The position numbers and the translations under genes were made by a program. Below are positions 1 through 9,857 of a stretch of 64,000 nt of DNA, piece by piece. Origin of the DNA: Rhynchopus euleeides (lineage: Eukaryota; Euglenozoa; Diplonemea; Diplonemida; Diplonemidae); the NCBI GenBank assembly GCA_963210315.1, contig OY723298.1:434001-498000 (forward strand), read 5' to 3'. Position 1 is the stretch's first letter; each line of letters opens with the position of its first letter. Under the pieces are notes generated by a model that did not search any database, was not told the DNA's origin, and worked only from the letters and a program-made list of their open reading frames with translations.

Positions 1-965
1 CCGACCCACGAAGCTTGCTGCACACGAGCCCCGTTCTGCGTCGACCACCCCGCTATGGCAAGCACCTCCCCGGACTCCCGCGACACCACTTTGTAGGTCC
101 TGCCAGACACCACAGCCACAGGGGAGGGCGGTGTCGGTGTGCTGGGCGGGGCAGTCGCAGGTGGTGTGACGAGGGGGGAGCCCGACAACACGAAGTCATC
201 AAAGAGGGCGTAGGAATCCTGCGTCGGGGCCCAGCTGCTGTCGCCACCTCCGTGGAAGGTGCTGAAGTAGAACGTATCAGCCAGCTGCTTGTCATCGTAC
301 CGGAATACAACGTCCTGCCGATCGAGCACCAGGCTGCCGTCCAGCCACGTCTGCATCACTCCGTTGGTGTTAGGACGTCCCCCAGACACGGTGTTCAGCT
401 TCACATGGTACCGCACTGTGTGCCACCGCCCGGTGGTGAACTTCTGCGACCAATCCCAGTTGGCACCGCAACGCGGCGGGTCGTCAGAAGGGATGTACAT
501 GTACCCGATCGCACGTCCGTCATCCCGCCACATCGACCGCGCCGACCAGCCGTTGAACCCCGTCCGCTCCTTGCACCCCGTCACGCAGCTGCCCCCGCAA
601 AACCCAGGCAGCTTGCCTCCGCGCCGGAAGTCGAAACCGTCGTCAAACTTGAGGCGAAAGCTGCCCCACACCTCCTCCCCTGCGTAGTCACCCGAGGCCT
701 TGATCTGCAGAGCACACTTCGTGCCGTAGCACCCCTTGGGGTACTTCACGCGCAGCACAGCCGAGCCCCCATCACGCACCACCGCAGCGAGCTTATACCG
801 GTCTGCCGTGGTGTACGGCACGGAACCCCAGTCAGCCTTCACCATGTCGTCGGTGTACTGCACCTCCGATTGAGCGCTCTGGAGGTGCCGCTCGAAGTTC
901 ACCTCGACCACCGCACTGACCCCTGCCAGGCACATCAGCGGCATCAGAAGCACCATCCCTCGCAT
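1..965 (-). CDS. Polysaccharide lyase family 14 enzyme with C-terminal ricin-type lectin domain, 3' part cut by window edge
   Basis: Reading the minus strand from the ATG at 965 gives 321 open residues that run off the window start. Residues 1-18 are a hydrophobic signal peptide. Residues about 25-260 match the PL14 fold known from alginate and glucuronan lyases: KFDDGFDFRRGGKLPG near 105, WSARSMWRDDGRA near 140, a WHTVRYHVKLN strand near 182, and FYFSTFHGGGDSSWAPT followed by ALFDDFVLSG. A Thr/Pro-rich linker (about 261-287) leads into the start of a ricin-B/CBM13 beta-trefoil repeat (TYKVVSRESGEVLAIAG then NGARVQQ). Probable role: secreted cleavage of a uronic-acid polysaccharide with a sugar-binding anchor; substrate unknown. 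The start was chosen because a tract ending CTGCAG lies 11 nt upstream, a good spliced-leader acceptor. A downstream in-frame ATG at 956 is possible. No intron is visible. Confidence 0.85.
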   Translation of the reverse strand, partial: MRGMVLLMPLMCLAGVSAVVEVNFERHLQSAQSEVQYTDDMVKADWGSVPYTTADRYKLAAVVRDGGSAVLRVKYPKGCYGTKCALQIKASGDYAGEEVWGSFRLKFDDGFDFRRGGKLPGFCGGSCVTGCKERTGFNGWSARSMWRDDGRAIGYMYIPSDDPPRCGANWDWSQKFTTGRWHTVRYHVKLNTVSGGRPNTNGVMQTWLDGSLVLDRQDVVFRYDDKQLADTFYFSTFHGGGDSSWAPTQDSYALFDDFVLSGSPLVTPPATAPPSTPTPPSPVAVVSGRTYKVVSRESGEVLAIAGWSTQNGARVQQASWV

Positions 966-2408
966 TGCCGAGGCGTCTGCAGACACAAATCGGTACGGAC
1001 AACGGCACCTTTGCTGCTGGGTGAGGCACATGGCACGGGAGCAGGAGTAGGGAAGGGCACAGAACGAGATGCGCAGCCAATGGTGGTGCGGGAGCAGTCA
1101 AATCAGCAATTCTTCCATGAATGGATGACAAAAAACGAGGGGGTGTCGTGAAAACAAAAGAGGGGGTGGGGTGGGGTGGGGTGGGGGGCTGCGCTGCGAT
1201 TTCATCTGCTTCCGTTGATTCCGTTGATTCCGTTGCGCCTGTTTTCTTTTGTGTGGCGACGCCAGACCACCACACCACACCACACCACACACAAGAACAA
1301 GGAGGGGTGTGGCAGTGGCACGGCCAGCCTGGCGGGACCCCGCGTGGCTGACGCCGGGATGGATGTACAAAGAAACATATCCTCATCATCCACCGGTCAA
1401 AGTCAAATGGTGCAACTGAGCTGGGCTGCTGTGCACGGCATGTGACGCAGCACAGGGCACACAGCGCTGTTGAGAGGCGAGGGTGCAGGCAGAGCGGGGG
1501 GGGCTCAGGCGCACACCTGTGCCGCCGAAGGACAAATATAAATGTAAAAGCAGCTGGCGGTATGGCCGTATGGATCGCCGCAGGCAGAACAGGGGCGGCA
1601 GCACTCGAACCGATGTGTGGTGGTGAGACGGTGAGGCGGCGCCGTAGCGAACAGAACAGACTGCCTGTGGGATGCAAGAAAACAAAAACGATACCCCACC
1701 CGGTACAGCCGCAGCAACAGGCGTGGGTGCAGCGTACCGTCGTAGTAGAGAAAAAGCAAGTCGGGTAAAGGGTGGGAAGGAGGGAGGGAGAGGGGAGAGG
1801 GGGAAGAAACAAACGAAAGGAAATGGAAATGGAACACAGCAGACACATGCCGTCACTTAAAACGGGTATATAGAGAAGGGGGAACGCGCACACACTCGCC
1901 CTGTGATGAGGTGAGATGTGGCACTGCAATGCGGCACTTCCTAGTGCCGCCTTCCACCTGTGGTTGCATTTACTCGGACCTGCTGACCTTGTGTCACATT
2001 ACCTCCTTCAAATGCAATGCATGAGAGGTTACAAAACAAAAAACTGCGGAATATTGATACCCCGCTCTCTGTGTGCCCAGCATGTCAGAATCGCCCCGGT
2101 GCTGACCACTTTTTGGACTGGGTTATACTGAACCAGGCTCCAACTCCAGGTTTCTGCACTTGAGAGAGAGAGAGAGAGCGAGCTAAAAAGCGAGCCAACC
2201 CGACTCCCCCCATCCCGCAAAGTATGAGATTCAGCCGTGCCGTGCCGTGCCGCACGTGCTGCCCTGGGTCCCTGCCCCGGCTCGAGGCGTATCGAGCGAA
2301 GCAGGACACTTGGCGCACACACGCACAGCAGCAGCAGCAGCAGGGCCTGATTACCTTTTTCTTTTTTGTTCCCGTTCCCAGTGCACACAACTGGGATGAC
2401 CTGCTGCC
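966..2408. other. Intergenic region without supported gene
   Basis: Between the PL14 start and the CAP gene stop. It holds pyrimidine-rich tracts on the gene strand, a short GGGGT repeat near 1166-1185, a GA run near 2162-2180 and a CAG run near 2328-2342. The longest minus-strand frame (832-1929) is compositionally pyrimidine-driven and overlaps the PL14 gene out of frame, so I do not call it. Confidence 0.6.
977..978 (-). promoter_or_regulatory. Putative spliced-leader acceptor AG for the PL14 gene
   Basis: On the minus strand the sequence TTTGTGTCTGCAG ends 11 nt before the ATG at 965. Short leaders after a pyrimidine-rich AG recur upstream of other genes here. Inferred; no transcript evidence. 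Confidence 0.4.
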
Positions 2409-4574
2409 TCACGCCCCACACGTGTCCAGCTCAAACGAGGTCACCTCCCCGTCCAGCGGGCTGTCATATGACCAGTGGCTCAGCCCGATGAGGTTGCCGC
2501 TCCGCTGCACGGCAAGCGGTGCAGTGACGGGCCCCTGTGCACACAGAGCACCGTCCACATACATCGCCGCCTTTCCGTTCAGCACAGACGCCTCGAAGGC
2601 AAAGGTGCGCCCCAGAGGTGCCTGCCTGTCGCATGTGATGGACTGCGAACGGGCGCCCACAAACACGAACAGCGACAGCTTGCCGCTCCACCCGTGCTGT
2701 GTGACAAGCACGTTGTCCTTGCTAGGCCCGTTCCCAAAGTCAAACACACGCGCATATTTGCCGTACTTGTTGATCAGAACACGGGCCGTCACACGGAAGT
2801 TCCCGCCGAACGTCAGCGGCGCCTTCTGGTCAAACGTGTCGGCGGACTGGAATGACACAACCTGCGCCGCCTGTGGGCACTCGGTGTGCGCCGGGTCGAC
2901 GTCGACGGGTGCGGGGGTCGCAACAGCCGGAGGTACAGGCGTAGCTGTGCTGGGCACTGCGGTCGCGGGGGGTGTAGGTGTCGCTGTGCTGGGGACTGCA
3001 GTTGCAGGGGGTGCAGGCGTAGCTGTGTTGGGCACTGCGGTCGTAGGGGGTGCAGGTGTCGCTGTGCTGGGCACTGCAGTTGGGACTGCGTCCGGCATCG
3101 GGGTCGCCGAGGGGACTGCGTTGCCCGCCCCACACATGTCCAGCTGAAACCAGGACACCTCGCCATCCAGCGGGAGGTCGGTTGCCCAGTGGCTCTTCCC
3201 GATGAAGTTGCCACTCCGCTCCACGACACGCGGTGCAGCGATGGGCCCCTCTCCACACAACTCACCGTTCATATACAGCGCCCCCTGTCCGTCGATCACA
3301 GACGCCTCGAAGGTAAAGGCCTTGTCATAATAAGGATAAGACTTGTTGCATTTGATGGACTGCCAACGGGTGCCCACAAGCACGGACAGCGCCAGCCTGT
3401 GGGCGCCCCCGTCCTGATGGAGAACCACGTTGTTCCCCATGTCAGGCCCGTTCCCAAAGTCAAACACACGCGCACTGCGGCGGGGCAGTTCGATCAGAGC
3501 AGTGCCCGTCACACGGAAGTTCCCGCCAAACGTCAGCGGCGCGTTCTGGTCAAACGTGTCGGCGGACACGAATGACACAACCCGCTCCGCCTGCGGGCAC
3601 TCGGTTTGCGCCGCGTTGGGGGGTGCGGGCGTCAGAGGTGCAGGTGTAGCTGTGCTGGGCACCTCAGTCGGGGGCGGGACTGCGGTGTAATAGTTATCGT
3701 GCTTCTGGCAGGCCGACACTGGGCGCCCCAGCCCGTCGTCGCACTGTGTGATGGTGTCGTTCTTCTCATAGGTCGTGAACCAGAGCCGGTTGATCCCCCC
3801 CGTGCACAGGTGATCGTCGCAGATGTTGGAGTCCATATTCCAGTAGCTGCACCCGATGCAGATGGAAGCATAGTAGTCATTCAGCCCGTCCTCATACGGG
3901 TAGCCCGCATCCATCGGCGGCCAGTAGTTGCACTGCACCACCACCCCCGAATTCCACTGGGGAGGTGCACCCACGATCCCGTTCTCGCAGGTAGCTGCCG
4001 CGCAGCCGATGTAGCGCGACCTGATGCTGAGCACCTGGTTCCAGTGCCCGCATGTATCCGCGTAGCAGGTCTTCCGCTGCCAGTCGAACAGGTTCCCCTC
4101 AGCCACCCACCCGTTCACAGAGTTTTTCATAAACGCTGATTTGCTCGCCGCCTCTGTGAAATCGTCGTCGTTGTTCTTAAAAAGCGCGACATTTTCCCCT
4201 GCGGTCAGAGGCGTTCCCCATCCGTACGACACCTTGTCCTTTATCTCCTTGTAGTCGTCATTGATCCCACCCGATCCGCCGAAGTGCCCGTAGTAGCAGT
4301 TTGCCGCCCGCTTCTTCGCCATCGCCTCCAAACCGGGGTCCCAGTACATCTCCGGGATCCCGGCAGCCACCGGGTGCCTACCATTTGGGCCCTGCCCGCC
4401 CTTCGCCCACAACCTCCGCTTTGCGTTGTGCGCGTCCAGCATTGCCCGCTTATCCTCCAAACTCAGCTCTGCGACAATACCAGGGGGTGCGCCATGCGCA
4501 AAGCTGCCGCACCACCCCGCTACCGCCACACCGACTAGCGCCATCCGCCAGGGGGGGCACGCGCTGCCGTGCAT
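2409..4574 (-). CDS. Secreted CAP (SCP/PR-1) domain protein with two LamG-like domains
   Basis: 721 residues, single exon. Residues 1-28 form a signal peptide; M11 is an alternative start. The CAP domain spans about 40-240: HNAKRR, then WDPGLEAMAKKRAANCYYGH, GENVA, GHWNQVLSIRSRYIGCA and VVVQCNYWP, which supply the two conserved His and a Glu of the CAP cavity, plus several Cys likely to form disulfides. Two related concanavalin-like/LamG-like domains follow (about 325-485 and 575-721), each starting VVSF.SADTFDQ.APLTFGGNFRVT and ending LDGEV..F.LD.CGA. They are joined by Thr/Pro linkers, the second with about five TAVP.TATP.PP units. The two LamG-like copies look like an internal duplication. 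Ligand unknown; CAP proteins bind sterols or lipids or act extracellularly. A CTTCACTTCACAG acceptor lies 8 nt before the ATG. Confidence 0.88.
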   Translation of the reverse strand: MHGSACPPWRMALVGVAVAGWCGSFAHGAPPGIVAELSLEDKRAMLDAHNAKRRLWAKGGQGPNGRHPVAAGIPEMYWDPGLEAMAKKRAANCYYGHFGGSGGINDDYKEIKDKVSYGWGTPLTAGENVALFKNNDDDFTEAASKSAFMKNSVNGWVAEGNLFDWQRKTCYADTCGHWNQVLSIRSRYIGCAAATCENGIVGAPPQWNSGVVVQCNYWPPMDAGYPYEDGLNDYYASICIGCSYWNMDSNICDDHLCTGGINRLWFTTYEKNDTITQCDDGLGRPVSACQKHDNYYTAVPPPTEVPSTATPAPLTPAPPNAAQTECPQAERVVSFVSADTFDQNAPLTFGGNFRVTGTALIELPRRSARVFDFGNGPDMGNNVVLHQDGGAHRLALSVLVGTRWQSIKCNKSYPYYDKAFTFEASVIDGQGALYMNGELCGEGPIAAPRVVERSGNFIGKSHWATDLPLDGEVSWFQLDMCGAGNAVPSATPMPDAVPTAVPSTATPAPPTTAVPNTATPAPPATAVPSTATPTPPATAVPSTATPVPPAVATPAPVDVDPAHTECPQAAQVVSFQSADTFDQKAPLTFGGNFRVTARVLINKYGKYARVFDFGNGPSKDNVLVTQHGWSGKLSLFVFVGARSQSITCDRQAPLGRTFAFEASVLNGKAAMYVDGALCAQGPVTAPLAVQRSGNLIGLSHWSYDSPLDGEVTSFELDTCGA

Positions 4575-5873
4575 AGCTGGGGCTGTGAAGTGAAGGAACG
4601 CTTACTGATCCCGTTATCTGCGTGGTGTGTGGTGGTGCTGTGATGCAAATCAAACCAATCCAAATCCAAATCCAAATCAATCACCCTGGGTGTGGGTGCG
4701 GGCGAGGGATGTGAGTGGTGCACTCCTGGTTCCTCTCTTGCCGCAATGTCCGCACCTAGCTTCCGGGGCTGAGAGAAGGGTATTTCAGCGAGTGATCTCT
4801 ATTGTCAGCCAGATTGTGACCCGAGGTGGCCTCGGCTGTCGACCCAACCGTTTGTGGTTGCGCGGCACGCAGTGGAGGAAGCCAAACACCCCGCAACCGA
4901 CGGCCCTGCGGCGAATGCCGCAGGGGCCGGGGGACGGGCAAACAACCCTTGGTTTACCGTCGCAAGCAAGACTGCTTGCGTAAAAAGCGCCTTCTACCTG
5001 TCCTCTTGACAATGAAACCCTGAGCCATTTGGTGTGGTCAAGCAATGGCGATTCCGAGAGCGAGCAAGACACACGCTGCGCCGAAGGCGGGGCGTGGGGG
5101 GAGGGGTCGTAGGGTGCGGGGTGGGTGGGAGCTCCTCATCCGATCCCTTTGTTCCATTCCAGTTCCAACGGCACACGCATAGTCCCCACAAATCTAGTCG
5201 GGGAGTGGGGAAGGGCGGGGTGGGTGGGGTGCTGTGGAGGGATATACGTTGCGCAGCAGCGATAGCAACGCGCGCTGGGGAGAAACGGGGGTCCGTGGCT
5301 GAGAAAGGGGAAGCAACGTCTGCCCTTGATGCAGAAACCCTCTCTTTTCTGTGATCCTCGGATCGAAAGACGTGACCGGGGGCTAAAAAAATTCGATATG
5401 GCAACAACCCAAACACCTGTTGATGGTGATAACACAACTGCCGCATCGTTGTGCTTGCGACACGTCCTAGCAAGCAGATGGAACCAAAGGGTCACTTCCA
5501 GGCCATCTGAATTTGGCTGCCTTCCCACTCCACGTTTGGCCGCCGACCCCGACCCACGTCATGCAGCCACATCTGTCTCAGACTGGCACATAGCAGCAAT
5601 TCGGGACATGCGGACTTTTTTCTCAGAAAAATACCACCGCCGTGCGGGGGGGGGGGGGGATAGTCATACACGACGTTCGTTGTTTTTGCGTGATGCCGGG
5701 CACCAAGCAGCGACATTCAATCGCCTACATTCACGCTCCCGAGAGGGGCGAGGTCCTGGCAGAACCAATTGACATTATAATTGGCGAGCTACTCTCTGCA
5801 CCGATCCTAACTGAAAGCAAAGCCACCACTATTTTTGAGAACTGAGAAACGTGGTGGCGCTGGCGGGGTGGCC
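4575..5873. other. Intergenic region without supported gene
   Basis: Contains a short (AAATCC)n-like tract near 4658-4680, G-rich stretches near 5090-5230 and a G run near 5646-5659. Open frames on either strand are short and show no family signature. Confidence 0.55.
4583..4584 (-). promoter_or_regulatory. Putative spliced-leader acceptor AG for the CAP gene
   Basis: Minus-strand CCTTCACTTCACAG ends 8 nt before the ATG at 4574; a second AG (CCCCAG) lies 2 nt before the ATG. Confidence 0.4.
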
Positions 5874-7067
5874 TTAACTTGGAACCATCTCGCTGCCCTT
5901 CTGGAAGCGCCACAGCTCTGCAACCTTCCGTAAGGATGCTGCACCGAGCTCGTGCCGAGGCACCCCGCGCTTCTGCAGTGTGGCACGGACTTTCGGCAGA
6001 TGATCCTGGACAAACTTGCTGTATTTAGTTGGCTTCCAAGACCGAGAGGCAGCCTCTTTGCTGAGGCCACGCCACCCTTCGGGCCGTGTGTAGGCATCCT
6101 TCTCTGCCTCGGGAAGCTTGAGAAACGCGTCGACAGCGGTGCGCACCAGCGAATTCTTGGCTCCATCAATCGATCTGGGATCTGCATACATTTCCTCGAA
6201 GAACCCGGCAAAGTTCGGGCAGGACAGTAACTTCTTGTCCTGTGCGTACTGCTTGTCCCGCATTTGATCCATGCGTGAGCGGAGACGCGTAGTTTCCTGT
6301 AAAGGGGAAAACATGGCGGCAGGCACAACTTCCATTCAACTGACCCATGCACCATTTCACCGGGATTCGGTTCGGGAAGGGATATGAGGTGCCGACACAT
6401 ATCGCGAGCATACCTTCCGCACACTCCTCAGCCGTGTCTTCACTTCGAAATACTTATCGCGCTGCTGCTCGATGGCCTCAGGGAGCTCGGCTACCTTTGC
6501 CAGATCCCTGTCGTACGCCGCCTGCCGAGCGCGCATGATCCTTGTCAGGCCCTCTTCGTTGCTGGGGAGTCGCCAACGGCGGTTGGCGGGCAGCCGCAAT
6601 CCCGACAGAGAGAGCTGATCTCCACGCAATGTCGCCTCCGCAGCCGCACGCTCGCGCTGCAGGTCGTACAGGATGCGAGTCTGTTGGGGTGGTGTTCCGG
6701 ATGCAATGCAAGCCTCTCGTGCATGTGACAGACATCCAATGTGGAGCCACATTGTAAGCTGCATAGCGTAGACACGCCGTCATACCCATTCCTCCCGATG
6801 GCGCAGCTGGGCGAGGCTCTGCTGCGCAGCGGCCACACTTTCGTGCAACTCTTCGACCTCGGCCTCCCGCGCGTCGAGGTGCTTGATGCACTCCGCCCTG
6901 CATTTGAGGTTGATGGGTGGGCGGACGGCACACCCCCCGCCCGCGCTCCCGACACTCCCCCCGCGAGCGGTGGAAGGCATATCATACATCGTCAGGTTCA
7001 GGGTGCAAGGGCTGAACTCCTTCTGCGGCAGAGCTTCGCGCATCGCACGCCGCACTGCGGCACGCAT
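5874..7067 (-). CDS. Coiled-coil protein with possible HMG-box-like C-terminus (three exons)
   Basis: Three consecutive minus-strand frames join in phase 0 at two canonical introns. Exon 1 is 7067-6786, intron GTATGA...CCAACAG 6785-6681 (105 nt), exon 2 is 6680-6414, intron GTATGC...CTTTACAG 6413-6297 (117 nt), exon 3 is 6296-5874; total 323 residues. Residues about 55-215 are heptad-like and charged (CIKHLDAREAEVEELHES, LYDLQRERAAAEATLRG, TTRLRSRMDQMRDKQ), a likely coiled coil. The last 60 residues (KYSKFVQDHLPKVRATL to AELWRF) resemble an HMG/YABBY-like helical motif, so a chromatin role is conceivable but unproven. The start ATG at 7067 is the first in frame; the frame stays open upstream without an ATG, and a CACTTCAG acceptor lies about 90 nt further up. 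An additional 5' exon cannot be excluded. Confidence 0.72.
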
Positions 7068-7404
7068 GGCGGCAGAGGTAGGAGGTGGATGACGAACAGG
7101 TGTGTCCGGAGAAAGGCCCAGCCCCGCCCCCAAGAACTCCCGCACCAGCCCCTGCTCCTGAAGTGGTGTGTGCTTTGGTGGGTAACTCGGTTGAATGCGG
7201 CACAATGGCAAAACAATAGCAAAAAAGATAAAGGCGTTGTTTGTGCGCCAAACCCAGGTGAACAAACCTCACGTGCTTTGCCTGATGAAGGTTGGTGTGA
7301 ATGTGCGCACAGTAAAATCAACAAGGCAAGGTAGGTTGTGTTTGTCATCCAGATCACTGCCAACTATCTTTTTCACTGTGACAAGCTTCTTCTTGTGTGT
7401 GAAT

Positions 7405-7563
7405 AATCCGGGTTTTGTGTTGTGCGCACGAGCGCACTGTGTTGTGGCCCCCTGAGAAGGGCGTTGCTGTGAAAAAATAAGTGGATTTGTGTTGCTCTCT
7501 CAAAACACACCGCACGCGGGTAGCTCCCGCCGACTCCTTCGCTGACAAGCAAGCTTGTTGGGA
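7405..7563 (+). repeat. 159-bp dispersed repeat (MITE-like), copy 1
   Basis: Starts near TCCGGGTTTTGTG and ends GACAAGCAAGCTTGTTGGG. A second copy of the same length is at 52161-52319, where flanking evidence shows it is an insertion. Shared internal blocks include GTGCGCACGAGCG, AAGGGCGTTGCTGTGA and TGTGTTGCTC.CTCAAAACAC. No coding capacity. Boundaries of this copy are taken from the second copy. Confidence 0.65.
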
Positions 7564-8454
7564 AAAACAACCAGGAAAACTCTTGACCGTGTAGTGGGTG
7601 ACAGATGTGGTGATAATAGAACGAGGCCCCACGTGATATCTATTGCGAGTTTGAGGGGCTCGGGGGGGAGGGGCACCCGATACGTAATAACCAGGCAGAT
7701 GACGTGGTGACAGGTGACGCTCCTTCCCCTGCAAGCAGGGCAAGGGATGGACGAGGTCCCCAAAGCCCACCTTGTCCACTGCGGATACATTTTCCCGGGG
7801 ATTGGGGTGCCTGCTCGCATCCACTGCAGCCCACTGCTACCCCCTCTTCCACTCCCCAACCCCCCCCCCCGGCCCCTGCCCCCACGCCACACGGGGTTTC
7901 TTTTCTGGTGTTGCTGAAAGGCCCAAATTGCGTAGTTCGTGCGTAGTTTTGCGTAGTTTGTGCGTACATTGTGCATAAGCAATAATGCCACTTTTTTATT
8001 CTCTCCAGTGGGAAACACGCCACCTCCAATACAGATCCCAGACTGCACCAACACTACCACCGGCCTCGTCCCACACCTTCTGGTGCCCATTTCCTGATGT
8101 AGGGGCCCTCCATGTATCCCAAATATCCACCCAGGCCCTCTGGTTTGCAGGAAGTCACTCTTCTGACTGCTGCGGAAGGACCTGTCTCTGGAGCCTGGCT
8201 CGAGACTCACCAAACTAGGTTGTCTGAAGTCTCGAACCTCGGAAGACACATCAGTCAGCCCTCGCCCAGCTGCAGCGTTTGTTTGTCTGTACCTGGGACC
8301 AACAGATGACAACGCACCCCAAGACAAGCCATAGAATGGGCTCACTTGACAGTGGCTGAAGGCTAAGGACACTGCCTGCGGAACCCCTTGTCACTACAGA
8401 GCCGAGATTGTACCAGAACGCCCCCTAAAGGGCCCCCTACTCGGGTGTTGCAGA

Positions 8455-8725
8455 ACCCCGTTCCTTTGACTATTTGGAATCTGTGCGGATCGTAGTGGGG
8501 TCATTTCTGTGGTCGAGCTGTCAAGCTTCGTCCGTGAAACGTGGGTATGGTTCAGGGGCTGGTCATAGGATGTGACTGAGAGGCAACCACACCAGCCCAC
8601 CCAGCGGGACCCCCTCCTTGGGTGTTCCAAAAACCCGTTATTTGGAACGTTTGGGATCTGTGCGGATCGCAGTGGGGTCGTTTTGGCCATGGGTGTCCAT
8701 TTACACCTCTTACTGGGAACACCAA
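8455..8725 (+). repeat. 280-bp bipartite dispersed repeat, copy 1
   Basis: Two half-units each carry TCTGTGCGGATCG.AGTGGGGTC, separated by a block ending CCCACCCAGCGGGACCCC and followed by GGCCATGGGTGTC. The same order of blocks recurs at 61255-61545, and a 39-bp inverted remnant lies at 35978-36016. Confidence 0.65.
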
Positions 8726-8751
8726 TTGGGTGAAAACACCCCCCCCTCATA

Positions 8752-8787
8752 CCCCCCTACCCCCCGAGTACTCGGGGGGTAGGGGGG
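8752..8787. repeat. 36-bp perfect palindrome
   Basis: Centre at 8769/8770 (GAGT/ACTC); each 18-nt arm consists of two C or G hexamers separated by TA. Capable of a cruciform or long hairpin. Confidence 0.8.
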
Positions 8788-9857
8788 CCTGTAGAGGGCA
8801 CACATTGTGATTTTTCGGCAAACAAACCCGTTTCTTTGCACAATACAGGTGATTCAGAGTGGTCCCTGACTGGGATTCGAAAAATTTCGGCATTTTTTCA
8901 GCCTTTTTGGGCTAATTACTGGTCCCGCCCCAGTACAAAATAAAAAAGTGGCATTACGAGGCCATATTGCGTAGTTCGTGCGTACTTGTGCGTAGTTCGT
9001 GCGCACATCATGCGAAGCACTTTCAGCAACACCATTTTCTTTTTGTTTTTTTTTGCCTGGAATAACGATATATCTAGTGGGGAGGGAGAGACGGGCGAAG
9101 GGGCGCCTATGCACGCAGAGAAAATCAGGCTCTCCTACAAACCCTCCCTTGCCCCAGGCGTCGAGTGAATGAGTCGCAACTGACACACACACAGAGCTGG
9201 CCTCACACTCTAGCCCGAGTGGGGTCTCCGCTGTGACGTAGAAATGGGCGGGGGCTATGATCCGCACAGGATCTCCCCACACAAAATGTCACCACACACA
9301 CGTGAATCTTTTTATATTAGTGTAGACACACACACCTCTGCTGCGCCACACCGGCACACCAGTTTGGGCCCGAACACAGCGTGGGGTTGCCACACCGGCA
9401 CAGGTTTTGAGACACACGGTGTGGAGTCACACACACCTCTCCCCTCACCGAAGCTCCCGGGAGGGAGAAGAGGGGGAGGTGGGGTGTGGGGGGTGGGAGG
9501 CAAAGGTGCGAGTAGACTCACACTGTAACAACCGCTTCTTCTGCCTCTCGGTGTGTGCGTGTGCCTGTCGGTGTTTTCACAGCGAGGGATCCGTAGGAGG
9601 TTCTGTTGGGGACACAGGGGGATACACAAGAAGAACACGCAGACCACCACCACCGGTCTTGTGCACGTTGGGGGGCTTTTCGTTGCCTTTTTGTGTCAGC
9701 AAAGTATCAAAAATGCAAACAAAGCGCGCAATAACGAAAAAAACGCTGGCTGAAGCGAGGGGTCACAGCCTTGTTTGCTGCAGAGAGCAACAAGCGGGTG
9801 ATCACATCGCTTCGGATTGACTATGACGCTCCGCATGTGCCGACACATGCAGTAATA

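Larger units (their letters stand above)
7902..9040. repeat. Inverted-repeat (foldback) element with about 110-bp arms
   Basis: Left arm about 7902-8010, right arm about 8935-9040, inverted. Shared blocks in order are GGTGTTGCTGAAAG, GCGTAGTTCGTGCG (repeated within each arm) and a perfect 18-mer TAATGCCACTTTTTTATT. The arms enclose the 280-bp repeat and the 36-bp palindrome. No target-site duplication could be read, so the outer limits are approximate. Confidence 0.55.
7068..9857. other. Repeat-filled intergenic region
   Basis: No host gene supported. It holds a 159-bp dispersed repeat (7405-7563), an inverted-repeat element (7902-9040) that encloses a 280-bp dispersed repeat (8455-8725) and a 36-bp perfect palindrome (8752-8787), and at 9296-9340 a 36-40 bp AC/AT sequence also found at 12056-12096. 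The 290-residue minus frame 7500-8372 overlaps these repeats and matches nothing I recognise. Confidence 0.6.

Noticed and set aside
15..1151. 378-codon plus-strand frame
   Set aside because: It is the complement of the PL14 gene; the minus strand gives clear PL14 and ricin motifs, the plus strand gives none.
832..1929. 365-codon minus-strand frame
   Set aside because: Cys/Ser/Pro-rich, composition-driven, overlaps the PL14 start region in a different frame.
7500..8372. 290-codon minus-strand frame
   Set aside because: Made of dispersed and inverted repeats, no family signature.
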